Origin: Theristus sp. LFF4_11
Lineage: Eukaryota > Nematoda > Chromadorea > Monhysterida > Xyalidae
Direction of reading: 5' to 3'
Length of the DNA stretch: 64,000 nt
Assembly: GCA_030248135.1 (NCBI GenBank)
Contig: JASANC010002157.1
Location: 1 to 64,000 of the forward strand
The notes under the pieces were generated by a model. The model had not been told where the DNA came from. It saw nothing but the letters and a program-made list of their open reading frames with translations, and made no database searches. Below, one piece after another: positions 14,201 to 23,992 of this stretch. Every line of letters begins with the position of its first letter. Positions within the stretch are counted from its first letter, which is position 1. Both the position numbers and the translations under genes were made by a program.

Positions 14201-17200
14201 AGCGCGTCGCAAAGGTTTCTGCCCCCCGCTTTTTTTCACTTTTCTGGGGAATTTTTGTTCTTTTGCTGATGAAATTGTGATTGTAACGCGCGTGCACGGT
14301 GCACCGAAAGTCCTAATCTGAAGGCAACGCACCATGTTATGGGCACACGGTATTGCTGCACAGTCATAGGATTAACAGGCACACGCGTTGCTGCTGCCGT
14401 GTCGTGTGTGTTCCTGTGCGCTGCACTGTGCTAAGAAGACATTATGGTCAGTGTTGACTTCAACACGAACCTGCAGAAAACTTGTTATTTTGAAGACTGT
14501 CGTTCCACGGCAGCTTACGCCAATGGTTTGTCGTCCCCTACACTTTGGTTGATCATTGTGTCCGTGTGCTTCAGGTGCAACCAACCGTGAAAGCGATGCC
14601 GGTCAGTAGTCCGGTGATCGTCGGGCCCCCTAAACGCAGCGCTCGTGCGCCCCAGTGCCCCTCGGTCGACGCTTGCAGTCGGCCAGCAGCGGCGACCGAC
14701 GATGCGAGATCGCCCGTGTCGCCCGTGTTCCGTCGTTCGTCCAACCAGTCGCCGCGTGACGACGACCAAATGAGCGTTGCTGGTTGGTGGTGTTGTTGGC
14801 CGCGCGCAGCGATTATGCGGCTGAGGCGGTCTATTCATGTCGATCTTTTATGGTTCCTTCGGTGTTTGTCCTGAAGACAGTGCACTCGGTTACTCATAAT
14901 TGCACAGTCACAAACAAGCACACCGGCACCACGCGCCTTTGCTGACGCAGGAGCGCTCGGGCGATATCGAGGGTCAGATGAGAGCCGGTGCGTTTGAATG
15001 GCAGCATCTGAATTCCAGTTGTTTTCATTGCGTTCGTTGCAGGCACCGTGTTCAACGAGCCGTGGGACTCGACGCTACTGGAGAATCTGGTGGAATTGGC
15101 CAGCTACGGCGAGTGCGGCCTCAACCAGGCGCAGTCGTCCTCGGCCTCGTCCGCGCCAGCTGCCTCCGAATCCATTGAGGTCTCCATGTGTTCGAATCTT
15201 TGATGTTTATATTCGAAAATCATTACAGGCTGACCGTAAATCGGTGCCAATTAGCTGATTGGATGTTATTGAATTGTGCTCATTGATTGGTCCAATCAAC
15301 TCGATGCAGCCAATCAGACTGGTAGATTCAAAAACCAGAAAATACACAGCTGATATTGTACTGACTGATTGTACTCGAGTTCGCCCATTTTAAGGGAATA
15401 TGTTTTTCGTTCTGCGACTCAATGAAAGACAGTTTCATGTCTGATGTGGCAATTCAAAATTACCAAGGCGACTTTCCAGATCGATAGTCACTACTGATGT
15501 AAATTCTCAGTTGCCGCGTCTCTCTAGCAAGAAAATTCAATTTGTGAGCATTGAGTGTCGCAAGACTAGACACTAATATCTCTGTTTTCCATCGCAGGAA
15601 CAATACGGCAGCGTGACGAGCAGAACGGCACTTGTGCCGCCAGCTGGCGCCGAGCACGCCACGAGACGCGAGTGGCGTCAGAACAACGTGACGCCGGTGG
15701 TGGACGACGGCGATGCGGCGCGTTGTGGCAGTCACGAACACGACGACAGCAACGCAACGGCGGCGACTGGCACCAGCGATAAGAGCAACAATGTGCGAGA
15801 ACCACCACGAGTGACACCGGCGAACGCGCGCAACTGTGCGTCGACGTGGAGCAGCGCGTCGTCAACGGCCACCACGAGCTCGTCCACGGTGTCACCGCCG
15901 AGCAATCACCACAATCGTACGAGACACGATCACCAGCACCAGTTGATGAGTCGCTCCGTGTGCGAGCACCATTTCGGTGGCACTTCAACGGAGCACCTGA
16001 TGTTTCGCGACAATCATAATAAGGCGACGTTGAATGACGGCGACGAAGAGGAGGTGGATGAGGATGGCGCTGACGACGACGACGGCGACCGACCAGTGCA
16101 GACGGTCAACCGAGCGCGCCACCTGCGCAAGTTGGCCGCGAAACGAATACAGGACTATGTGAAAAAGTTGGTGGTTCATTTTGATACCACCGTTTAACGA
16201 ATGGATGCACAGAAGGAGGAGAAATGAGAGTTCGAGGAAAAGTGAATGACATTGAGGCTGGTGCTCAGCTGCAGGATAGAGGGGGAGGGGTAGGCTTGGA
16301 GGCTGTCCAGCTCTCGTGTTTGCAAATTGGACACTGCGCTTTCCATAGTCGACACGCCAGACCACCGCGGGTTTTTGTACGCGGTTGCCGGAGCTCAGCT
16401 AAAGCGAGCAATTCCACAAAAATCTTGAGGACTGTCTCATTTTGCATGGTTTCTGCAGATTGTCGAGCGACGAGCAGAGCATCTTCGGGCGCACCATCCA
16501 GCAGTTCATAAAATGCACCGTGGAAGCGGTCGACCACGATCCGTACGTACAAATGCGCAATGTGAGTGGTGTGTTGACGTTGAAACAAGGACGCGTGTTA
16601 CTTGTACATGGTGGATGGCTGATTGCATTCGTAGGGGCATAACCTTGCCCTAAGTTATACCACAGCAATGTTGCACAGTCTTAGACAAACACACAGGCAC
16701 CCGTACGCTGAGTGGGTACACGTGCCTGTGTGTTTGTTTGAGACTGTGCAATATTACTGTGATAAACAAGAGTGCAGTGTCTTCAGGACCTGTTATAAAA
16801 AGGCAACTTGACTGAATGCGCGCACAAGTAGCATGCGCAATCTTTGCACCAATGACGGTCTGATTTCAGTTCAAATGTGTTATTATTATGAAATAATCGT
16901 AACTGAGTGAAGCCAAAACCACTCGCAGGTGCGCCAGTTCATGAACGGCATCAAGAACTACCTGGTGAAACACGGCGAGGCCGAGCTGCACGATCTCATC
17001 GAGCGTGAGCGCTCGCGATTGGCCGCCGACGAGTTCCTGAACATCGACAGCATCCTCGAACGGGTCATGCATGACATTGTGCTCGGTCGGTTCGCGGGCG
17101 AGTGCGCCGCGTTTTTCTATCTAGAGTCGATCTGGAGAATGTATACGCCTTGCTGATTGGTTGGTTTCACACATGTGCAATTGATGCATGCATTCGGTGC

Positions 17201-20200
17201 AGGCATTGCTGTGAAGGCGTAGTTTGCTTTGCACCGAATGCGTGCCTCAATGGAATGTGTGTGCAGCCTACCAATCAGCTAGTTGTGTACGTTAGGCAGA
17301 TGGACTGCAAGAACAGGAAAAAACCGGAAAAAATATTTTCGCAAATAAGATATTTTCTTTAAAGTTAGTTCATTCTCTACATGGTACTTTACGCCATGGA
17401 TATACTGCTAACTGGAGCTGTGACGAACAGCAGAGCTTCATTAACCAGTACAAAATACTTGACATGTGAATTAGTCATTGAAAACGCATCCAATATGTTT
17501 TCAGTTGCGATCAAACCGCACCTGTACCAGTTGCTCATCAAGGAGCACTTCAAGTCGGGCGCGCTCAAACTGCTCCAGCAGAATCTCGCGCAGCTGCGCA
17601 CGCTGTCGCCAGAGCAGATGACGAACGGAAAAATTGTTGGCGCCGGAATTTTTTGGACATTTTTTCAAATGTTTAGGCCCCATTCGTGGTGAAGCGTGCG
17701 TGTGTATTGATACCTGTTACGACACTTCATGTCACGTTCCTGAAGCGATCGAAGCAGTCATTCTATTCACTTCACTTCAAGTGTTAGAGCTCGATCGTAG
17801 CAAACCCGTACACAGCAACTGTCCTGCAGTTTGCTTCAACACGAATGAGGCTTGGACGTCTTTATTGTTGTTAAAGCAGTGTTATTCGGCAGTTCACTTT
17901 CAGTTCCTTAGTAGGTCTTTCAATTCACTCAAACTCGAGAAAAAAACAAATTCAGTCAACGACTAAAGAAACAAAGTTACTGTGTTTGAGAGTTCCTGCG
18001 GTTGCTGACCAAGTTAGTTGGTCAGTAACCGCATATCATCTTGGTCCGTTTTTTTTTATTTCGGCGGCAATAACAACCTCAGTTTTCATTATTTGTCGCT
18101 CAGCGCCAACAACATTCACTAAACGCCACCCTGGAGCTGGTGCGCAGCGAGCTACGCCGCATGCAGCATCACTATTCGCCGCTGAAGAAACTCGACAGTC
18201 TGCTCGCTGCGGTCGCGCATTTGAACAGTGCAAACGCGCACAGTGGCGCAGCGGCAAAGCGCGGCCGAGCGAATGTGAATGCGAATGATTTCTCGACGGA
18301 TCACCGTCACCGGCTACAGCGATCTCCCAGCGGCAGTCCACAGCGCACGGCCTATAACAAGATCAATAGTAACAAGAAGACGCTGCCGCCGGCCGATGGT
18401 ACGCGATTCAAATTCGAACTGAAAAACGATTTGGTTTCGTAAAACGTTAAAAATTAGCCAATCATTTTTTTGTCGCACTGCAAGAATTGTGTCACGTTCA
18501 GAAGGATTTGTTGTTCGCACGTTGTCTTCCTCGTGCATCGACATTAGACTGTGGTGTACGTGCACAGGGGTTCAAGCTGCGCTACCCGCTGCATGAGTGA
18601 ACAGAACTTCTGAATTGCGCTAGCTCAATAAGCCCAACGCTAAGCGACGTCATTTCTCCTCCGAGTCCCCTGCCAACCGTAAGGCCCAACCGGTCATTGT
18701 CTCGTTGGTGGCACCCAGATCTCGTGAACGCGCTCGTGTTCATGCTCGTCCGCTGCAGCGTCGTGCTGTGCGAGGTCGAGGCGAGCTACATGTGGGACCT
18801 GTTGCCGTCGACGCTGCTCACCGGCCAGGCCGCCTACTACCTGACGGCGATGTTCTCCGCCATTCGCATACTGAAGAGCAACGACCTGCTGCTGCCCATT
18901 GAGCGACAGGTACGGTCGAACTCGAAATTATAGGCAATCCGCTGATTGGTTGGTGATCACCGTATGCAGGCTTTCTGTGCAAACACCAAACTCCGCCCCC
19001 ACAGCAATGCCTGCACAGAAAGCATGCACACCATAATGCCAACCAATCAGCTGATTCCCTATAATTTAGAGTTCGACTGTACAATATGGCTCTCTGTCAG
19101 TTTTGAAATGTGCAAAGTACACTGTGTTCTAATGAACCTGTCATCCTTGTATCACAGTACTTTTACAATGTTGCTTGCATTCGGAACGAGTTATTTTAGC
19201 CAGATAACCAGCCGCACTTGAATACTGGTATTTAAAAAAAACTAAACGTTCGTTCCAGTTCACCACACCGAATCCGAATGGCGATTCGAGCATTCTAGCC
19301 GACCGAAACACACCAGACCATGATGTGCACCATCAGAACATTCTGCCATCATCGTCCAACGGCAACAACAAGGACAGCCCACAGAAGACCTCCGTCTCCC
19401 TAAAGTCGACCACATCCAGCATGTCCGTCGCGTCCAGTACGGGCAGCCACGGCAGTGCGACGACGTCGGCGTGGCAGGGCGCTTTTCTCAAGGTTGTTGT
19501 TGGTGGTTGTGCGTCGTTAATGGGCGGCATCACTATCGATCGGCCTGTGTTCAATTGCGGCCTGAAGAGTTACACGGTAGTTGTGCAGTGCGTGTATAGC
19601 GCCGGCGCGATTCAGATGCCCGGAAACAGCGCACAGACCTGTTGGCATCCCACTGAGCAGCCGCTACCCCTGCCACCACTCATTCTCCTGGTCTCCCACT
19701 CAGATGGAGCAAACCACGCACCTTCGCAATGAGTGCGAGTGCTTTTCAACTCATAACGTACCAAGGGCAGAAACTTCATAATCTTTCAAAAAACCACTCA
19801 TATTCGTAAACGCACTCTGTTCCTTGCCGCCTCATCTTCGCCACCCGTCCCCCTTTTTTCTTGAAGGTCGCCGTGCCCGACGAGTCGAGGGGCACCATCC
19901 GCTATCACACACTGCCCGCCGGCCATTCGCTGTCGACTGCGAAAATCTGTAGACTGATTGCGCACCAGTTTGCCGTCACCAATCCGGAGGACCACGGCCT
20001 GTTTGTGCAATTATGGTTGCTTTCTTAGTTTCGCTCAGTTTTGAGCACTTTGAGACACAAAGATGCCCGGAGTGATTTGAAGTCACAGACGAAACTGATG
20101 GACCAGCCAAACGAGAAACAACCATCGAACCATTTACTTGCATTACAGTCCTGACTTGTTTGTAATCAGCTGCTCCACCAAGTTTGCCATAGTTTTTTCT

Positions 20201-20406
20201 TCTTTCACAAGCCAGTGAGTGACAGATGATCTCGTTGCTGCAGCTACCTGCTGGTGGACGGCCTCGAGATGTGCCTGCTCGGCACGGACACGCCCGACCA
20301 CATCCGCGACCAGCTGCGTGCCGCGCACAAGGCACACATGTTCGCGTACAAACGGCACGACGCGAAGATCGCCTGGCCGAAAACGGCGATCACGCCGTCG
20401 ATGTAG
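4153..20406 (+). CDS. rin-1: RIN/Sprint family Rab5 guanine-nucleotide exchange factor (23 exons)
   Basis: RIN proteins bind active Ras through a C-terminal Ras-association domain and phosphotyrosine through an N-terminal SH2 domain, and load GTP on Rab5 through a VPS9 domain at early endosomes. Exons: 4153-4291, 4956-5210, 5421-5554, 5797-5993, 7197-7288, 7642-7743, 7828-8008, 8468-8654, 9213-9421, 9982-10348, 12492-12727, 13899-14214, 14575-14782, 15043-15179, 15598-16166, 16459-16561, 16929-17085, 17505-17635, 18104-18398, 18605-18909, 19259-19492, 19867-20015, 20244-20406. All joints keep frame and sum to 4,866 bases (1,621 residues), ending in TAG at 20404. Approximate domains: SH2 residues 135-270, RIN homology 1095-1240, VPS9 core 1350-1440, RA 1510-1600. 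The start at 4153 is the first Met of the frame entering exon 2; a further upstream exon cannot be excluded. The symbol is by family resemblance. Confidence 0.88.
5238..5385. mobile_element. Intronic short repeat, CTAGTCTGAAG family
   Basis: Starts with TCCTAGTCTGAAG and contains GCACTCTGTTATGAACGGGG and TTGCACAGTCTCAAACAAACG. Related sequence recurs at 8277, 10366, 14308, 14862, 16657 and 20582, all in or just after the RIN-type gene. No open frame. Confidence 0.65.
5421..7288 (+). CDS. rin-1: RIN-type gene exons 3-5: SH2 domain
   Basis: Exon 3 (5421-5554) carries the RIN-type SH2 opening (TDRIWYQPQL, then AAELLQAQPPG). Exon 4 (5797-5993) carries the beta-B strand as GVFVIRQAS, so the phosphotyrosine-binding arginine is present, then LPYLLEHYHCHP. 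Exon 5 (7197-7288) gives PEELKTALRLPDAV, matching the end of RIN SH2 domains. The order and the conserved arginine support a phosphopeptide-binding domain. An inverted-repeat element (6028-6118) sits in the 1.2-kb intron after exon 4. Confidence 0.85.
6028..6118. mobile_element. MITE-like inverted repeat, GCATTCATG family
   Basis: About 90 bp with terminal inverted repeats GCGCATTCATGTTGCAGTA and TACTGCAACATGAATGCGC around GTTTTAACATAGCTGTGCGG. Related copies lie at 44843, 52952 and 63010, and a single arm at about 10676. It is in the intron after the second SH2 exon. Confidence 0.75.
7642..16166 (+). CDS. rin-1: RIN-type gene exons 6-15: long low-complexity linker
   Basis: Ten exons (7642-7743 to 15598-16166) encode roughly 840 residues rich in Gln, Asn, Ser, Pro, Ala and His. 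Features include a poly-Gln run near 7930, poly-Ala near 8550, poly-Asn near 14020, several PP motifs and an acidic EEEVDEDGADDDD segment near 16050. This corresponds to the proline-rich linker of RIN proteins, which diverges quickly. EPWDSTLLENLVELASYGE in the exon at 15043 resembles the conserved WDS motif before the RIN homology region. The last exon ends in RIQDYVKK, the start of that region. Confidence 0.75.
8277..8395. mobile_element. Intronic short repeat, CTAGTCTGAAG family
   Basis: Begins TTCTAGTCTGAAGGCAAC and continues through an ACACTCACACACCGCTGCG segment to TGTGTGCTGGTTTG. It lies in the intron before the exon at 8468. Confidence 0.55.
10366..10510. mobile_element. Intronic short repeat related to the CTAGTCTGAAG family
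   Basis: Just after the exon ending at 10348. Contains GAGCACGGTGCCGTTTGTGAT and CAGGCACTGGCACCCGCACG, similar in layout and CA/GT-rich composition to the copies at 8277 and 14308. More diverged. Confidence 0.4.
10676..10706. repeat. Single arm of the GCATTCATG inverted-repeat family
   Basis: GGGCATTCATGAAATAGTAA matches one terminal repeat of the elements at 44843 and 52952. The partner arm is not found nearby. It lies in the 2.1-kb intron after the exon ending at 10348. Confidence 0.5.
11158..11241. repeat. (GTT)n microsatellite
   Basis: About 28 GTT units with one CTT interruption, inside an intron of the RIN-type gene. The poly-Val, poly-Cys and poly-Leu frames across it are artefacts. 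Confidence 0.95.
14308..14425. mobile_element. Intronic short repeat, CTAATCTGAAG family
   Basis: Begins TCCTAATCTGAAGGCAACGC, contains ATTGCTGCACAGTCATAGG and GGCACACGCGTTGCTGCTGC. Between the exons at 13899-14214 and 14575-14782. Confidence 0.6.
14862..14945. mobile_element. Intronic short repeat, same family
   Basis: TCCTGAAGACAGTGCACTCGG, TTGCACAGTCACAAACAAGC and CACCGGCACCACGCGC match the arm at 5238. Truncated copy in the intron before the exon at 15043. Confidence 0.55.
16459..17635 (+). CDS. rin-1: RIN-type gene exons 16-18: RIN homology region
   Basis: Exon 16 (16459-16561) encodes SIFGRTIQQFIKCTVE. Exon 17 (16929-17085) encodes VRQFMNGIKNYLVKHGEAEL and a helix ending ERVMHDIVL. 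Exon 18 (17505-17635) encodes IKPHLYQLLIKEHFKSGALK and a helical segment. This is the helical bundle that precedes the catalytic VPS9 fold in RIN, Rabex-5 and Rab5-activating proteins. The donor of exon 15 at 16167 (GTTGGT) is fixed by the phase needed to enter exon 16. Confidence 0.85.
16657..16790. mobile_element. Near-complete hairpin copy of the intronic repeat family
   Basis: The arms ACAGCAATGTTGCACAGTCT and AGACTGTGCAATATTACTGT are inverted around a short centre, with ACACACAGGCACCCGT opposite ACGTGCCTGTGTGT. It ends near GCAGTGTCTTCAGGA. This copy shows that the single-arm copies elsewhere derive from a palindromic element. Confidence 0.75.
17140..17305. mobile_element. MITE-like element with CTGATTGGTTGGT termini
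   Basis: GCTGATTGGTTGG near 17150 and CTACCAATCAGCTAG near 17270 are inverted. The inner arms GCATGCATTCGGTGCAGGCA and TGCACCGAATGCGTGCC are also inverted. It follows the exon ending at 17085. Other family members: 18914, 28564, 33190 and 37931. Confidence 0.75.
18104..18909 (+). CDS. rin-1: RIN-type gene exons 19-20: VPS9 catalytic domain
   Basis: Exon 19 (18104-18398) has LRRMQHHYSPLKKLDSLLAA, the helix leading into VPS9. Exon 20 (18605-18909) has WHPDLVNALVFMLVRC and TGQAAYYLTAMFSAI. The aspartate of HPDL and the tyrosine of YYLT align with the catalytic Asp and Tyr of the Rabex-5 VPS9 domain. A Lys/Asn-rich insert separates the two parts. The exon 20 acceptor at 18604 (GTGAACAG) is weak by eye but is the one that keeps frame after an upstream in-frame stop at 18598. 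Exchange activity toward Rab5 is inferred from family knowledge. Confidence 0.83.
18914..19078. mobile_element. MITE-like element, CTGATTGGTTGGT family
   Basis: The outer arms GTCGAACTCGAAATTATAGG and CCTATAATTTAGAGTTCGAC are inverted, with GCTGATTGGTTGGTG opposite CCAACCAATCAGCTGA. It begins about four bases after the GT donor at 18910, so it almost abuts the VPS9 exon. Confidence 0.85.
19259..20406 (+). CDS. rin-1: RIN-type gene exons 21-23: Ras-association domain and C-terminus
   Basis: Exon 21 (19259-19492) is Ser/Thr/Asn-rich and ends AWQGAFLK. Exon 22 (19867-20015) begins VAVPDESRGTIRYHTLPAG and continues AKICRLIAHQFAVTNPEDHG, the beta-beta-alpha start of a ubiquitin-like RA domain. 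Exon 23 (20244-20406) gives YLLVDGLEMCLLGTDTPDHI, then AYKRHDAKIAWPK, and TAG at 20404. This is the usual C-terminal position of the RA domain in RIN proteins. I see no AATAAA signal close downstream. Confidence 0.85.
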
Positions 20407-21283
20407 GCCAGTTGGACGTGATCGTGACACGTCATCACGGGGCAAACGTGCGCATGCGCTGTGTGCGTGCCAGTGTGTTTGTTGGTCGCCACGTGACATT
20501 TCGAGTGCACCGTCTGTCTGGCAAGACGAATACTTGTGGCGATAATTAGTATTGAACGTGATGTGTGCCTGTATCGTGTGACGTTCTGGTCTGAACATGC
20601 TGCACTCCGTTATAAGCAAAGTAAATACTGCACAGACGATATGACAACAGCGCTCGTGTGTACCCGTGTGTGCGTGCCTGTGTGCTGGTTTGCCACAGGC
20701 TTAGACTGGAACTTTAGCGATAATATTGAAATTGATGATTTCATTGGAGAATTGTTTGCAGTTCTATTGAAAGCATTTTGAAAATCAGTGAAAAGGTTAA
20801 AACAGTTATCTGAGCAATGTGTAGCTTTGTTTTTTTTTCAGCAAAAAAACCGAAATTATAACTGCGTTTCAGTTTTTTTTCAGTTCTCAGCAATATTATG
20901 TTATTTTATTCAATCAGCAATGATGATACATTTACGGTTCACGCATATTTTTTGTTCACAGAGTTTTATTCTGTTTTTCTGTTGAACCAGTACAATGCCA
21001 GTCATTATATGATGAGTGTGATTTCGTTATGTTTGGTAACCGTTTGTTTTACGGTGCAGTGAAAATCATGTATGTACAGTAATGTAGGTCTCGAAAACGT
21101 TACGATAAAAGTAAAACGTTGACTGCTTTGGTTGGTTGGTGGTTTTTCATAGCGTAACGGTTCACTATTTTGTCATTCCACAGGTGGCGTCCAGTGACTT
21201 GATGTACTCGATGCGTGTCAACATTTCGACGTTGCACTGCTCCAGAAACGATCGGCCATCACAGCATATGGCATGCCGAACAA
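20407..21283. other. Intergenic: 3' flank of the RIN-type gene
   Basis: No coding sequence recognised. A diverged copy of the intronic repeat family is at 20582-20700 (CTGGTCTGAACATGCTGCAC to GTGTGCTGGTTTGCC). The rest is T-rich. Confidence 0.5.
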
Positions 21284-21550
21284 CTAAGACCATCCTTGGT
21301 ATTCCCCTCTTAGGCGGGATCAGTCGCAGACTAGAAGTTGTCTTTTTTCAAGAATGCCAAGATATTTTCCGATCATATTTGCAAAGAACATAAAGAACAA
21401 ACGAAATAGCAAGCGCTGAGCTGAGCTTAACCAAAAACAATAATTTCTTTTAAGGTCTCTTTGCAACGAAGAAATCCGATATCCCCAGAGAGATCCCCTG
21501 CTAGGCGGAAACGATACCGCTGCGCCATGGCTGCAATGACAAAAGACGCG
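21284..21550 (-). mobile_element. tRNA-headed SINE-like repeat, copy 1 (minus strand)
   Basis: Read on the minus strand, the head at about 21545-21515 is CATGGCGCAGCGGTATCG, which resembles a tRNA gene with the A-box core TGGCGCAGCGG. Downstream lies ATCTTGGCATTCTTGAAAAA and then CTGATCCCGCCTAAGAGG. The same order occurs on the plus strand at 21985-22330. This fits a Pol III-derived SINE, but I could not define a B box or target-site duplications. Confidence 0.55.
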
Positions 21551-21692
21551 TTAAAAAAATTGCTCACATATTCGGCCTTTGATGCGGACTTAGAAACACC
21601 GGATTGGTGGCTGAATATGTTTTCTTGCAACTCCGATGCCGTTTTTCTTCTGCCAGCTCTGTATTCTGCAAAAAGTGACATGTTGAAACAAA

Positions 21693-21935
21693 CGTGCTGT
21701 ACGTATGGCCGGAGGTGTTCAACAAATAAAACACTTCAGTTCCCTACTTTCGCCATTCATTTTCTGCAGAATATAGCACTGCGATTTTTTTCTCTACCCA
21801 CCCCTCCTTACGTGTAAATGTATGCCAACTTAACTAATCGATTTTTGAAACACACTGCTATAGCGCCACAACTGTTTCGCTCGTGTTTCACGCACATTTC
21901 TATAGTGGCACTTTTTTCAAAGAGGTATTGTTGCA
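21693..21935. repeat. Inverted-repeat arm, left
   Basis: Contains GGCCGGAGGTGTTCAACAAA, TTCGCCATTCATTTTCT, CCCACCCCTCCTTACGTGTA and TTCGCTCGTGTTTCACGCAC. The reverse complement of these landmarks occurs in the same order at 22560-22815. No coding sequence. Confidence 0.75.
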
Positions 21936-21984
21936 AAGTCCGCATAAATAACCGAATGTGTGAGCAACTTTTTTAACGCGTTTT

Positions 21985-22330
21985 TTTGTCATTGCAGCCG
22001 TGACGCAGCGGTATCGCTTTCGCTTGGCAGCGCGGGGGTCTCCGGGGATCATAAAATCTTTAAAAATATTCATTGTTTTTGGTCATGCTTCGTGCTTATC
22101 AGCAAGCTGCGTTCCCCTGACCTGTTCCTAACTTCATAAATGAATGGAATAGCCGAGCAAACGTGGCATCTTTTTCAGGATGCTAGGAGCGCGCAGTATT
22201 TGAGTGAAAGAAAGATAGTTTCAAATTAATTCTCCATTATTGCACATACAGTATGATTGGAAAGTATCTTGGCATTCTTGAAAAAGACCTAGTCTGAGAC
22301 TGATCCCGCCTTTACGGAGAATGCAAGGAC
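21985..22330 (+). mobile_element. tRNA-headed SINE-like repeat, copy 2 (plus strand)
   Basis: The head GCCGTGACGCAGCGGTATCG near 22000 matches copy 1. The body includes ATCTTGGCATTCTTGAAAAA and ACTGATCCCGCCTTTACGG near 22265-22315. A further head-like sequence, CATGACATAGCGGTATATCG, begins near 22400, preceded by the same GAATGTGTGGAGCAACTTTT-type leader that precedes the 22000 head. Confidence 0.55.
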
Positions 22331-22559
22331 TGCCTTATTTATTCGGCCATGCGGAAAGACGGAATGTGTGGAGCAACTTTTTAGCACATTTTTTACATTT
22401 TAACCATGACATAGCGGTATATCGTTTTTGGCGTTTTGTGGTCAGCTAGCACAAAGTCTCGCCTTGTAGGGGGCGCGGTCCCCTCGCACGTGGCATCGGC
22501 ATGCTCATGCTCATGATCCACTAGCGCGCGTGCACACGCTCCGGCCTCGACAAAAACTT

Positions 22560-22815
22560 GAAACATTACCTCATTGAAAAAGTACTACACTATAGAAATG
22601 TGCGTGAAACACGAGCGAAACGGTTGTGGCACTATACCAGTGTGTTTTGAAAATCGATGGCAAAATTAAAAAAGTTGGCATACATTACACCTAAGGAGGG
22701 GTGGAGGGGTGGCTAGAGAAAATGTCAAAGAATCCATATTTTCTAAAGAAAATGAATGGCGAAAGTGGGGAACTGAAGCGTTTTGTTGAACACCTCCACC
22801 GTATAATGGCGTAGT
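22560..22815. repeat. Inverted-repeat arm, right
   Basis: Reverse complement of 21693-21935 with moderate divergence; key blocks are GTGCGTGAAACACGAGCGAA, TAAGGAGGGGTGGAGGGGTG and AATGAATGGCGAAAGTG. Together the two arms span about 1.1 kb with copy 2 of the SINE-like repeat between them. Confidence 0.75.
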
Positions 22816-23817
22816 GTCATGGCATGTTTTGGAAACGTTACCCACGTTACCATGAACAGAATGGCACGACCAAAGACTCAATTAGTTAAACGCGTCAAAT
22901 TTTGGCACACGCAACTGGGTTTCTGAACGTCGTTTTTCTTTTATTCGAGTCTCGCGCGCTCCTTGCACCCTGAAAAGAGCCGCCACATTTACTCAGCCAT
23001 TCCGTAGCGAAGGTGTGTCATAAAATTCAGAAAGACGTTCAAAAAATTGAGAAATAAAAACGACCACACCCAATGTCTTGCTAACGACCAACCCTCATAC
23101 ACAGCACCCACCCACCACCACACCGCCCATTGTGTTTGCTCAAAAACAACTATTACTTTGATGTGCGATTAAGTTTGTCCCTTATAACCTAGCGTTTTTT
23201 CTCCGACAAACACCTTCATTCCTTTGTGATGTGGACCAAAAACTTTCCGATTATCAAACGTTTTTCACAATCGTAATTCGTTGGCCAATTTTTATGAAAA
23301 GCACGCACCACATTGGCTTGTCAGACGACCTTTAACGCCATTTGTATGTTGTGATCGATCCAGCTGCACAACACAACAGCACGGTTGGAAACTGATTTTT
23401 TGCGATCTTTTAACATAGTGACACCTTATGAGATTACTACAATGCAAAATTACAATGCAAACGGGGTGTGGGATTGTGTGCAGTGCAATCGCGATAGCAA
23501 CTTACCGTGGTCGGCGATATGTATACAGGGTGTGTTCAAAAAACACTGGTGTTACATGTAATACATTTAAAAAGGATCAAGACGTTTCAATGTGATCAAT
23601 ATTTTCAAGTTGGGGCATTACTGAAACAACACAGGAACAAGAGCTGTGGTGTTGTCGTTGTGTGCAACTGTGTTTTGGAAAACATAAAGAATTTGTTGAA
23701 CGTGCGCAAGTTTCTCAATGGATTCTTTTGTGAGGCACAGCAAAGGATAAGCCGGCTAAAAGATCAATCAAGTAAATCTATCTGGTGGAAGCTGCCGAAA
23801 ATGAACGAACGAACGAG

Positions 23818-23992
23818 CGATGCTTTTAGCCAGGGCTAACCCAGAAAAGCGCACATATAACGCCGTCGACATGAGCGTGCATTACGTTTTCTCTATCATT
23901 AAGTGCCTGTACACCCCTCGGCGGGGCTCGGATCCCTAGAACGCACAGACAATAGTCTAACGCGCTACCACCGAGGCCACAAGGGTGCCTAG
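23818..23992 (-). mobile_element. tRNA-derived SINE (minus strand, with tRNA-like head)
   Basis: On the minus strand it starts with a tRNA-like head: an A-box-like TGGCCTCGGTGGTAGCG, then a B-box-like GGGATCCGAGCCCC. The flanks CCTCGG and CCGAGG can pair as an acceptor-like stem. The head is followed by a unrelated body ending CTGGGTTAGCCCTGGCT. The body recurs at 33821-33929 without the head. The anticodon arm is not well formed, so I do not call this a functional tRNA. Confidence 0.7.

Noticed and set aside
14951..14987. Possible 37-bp micro-exon of the RIN-type gene
   Set aside because: Its frame does not fit the preceding exon, while joining 14782 directly to 15043 keeps phase and gives a sensible sequence.
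23930..23992. tRNA gene on the minus strand
   Set aside because: A- and B-box-like motifs exist, but the anticodon arm is not properly formed and the body of a SINE follows.
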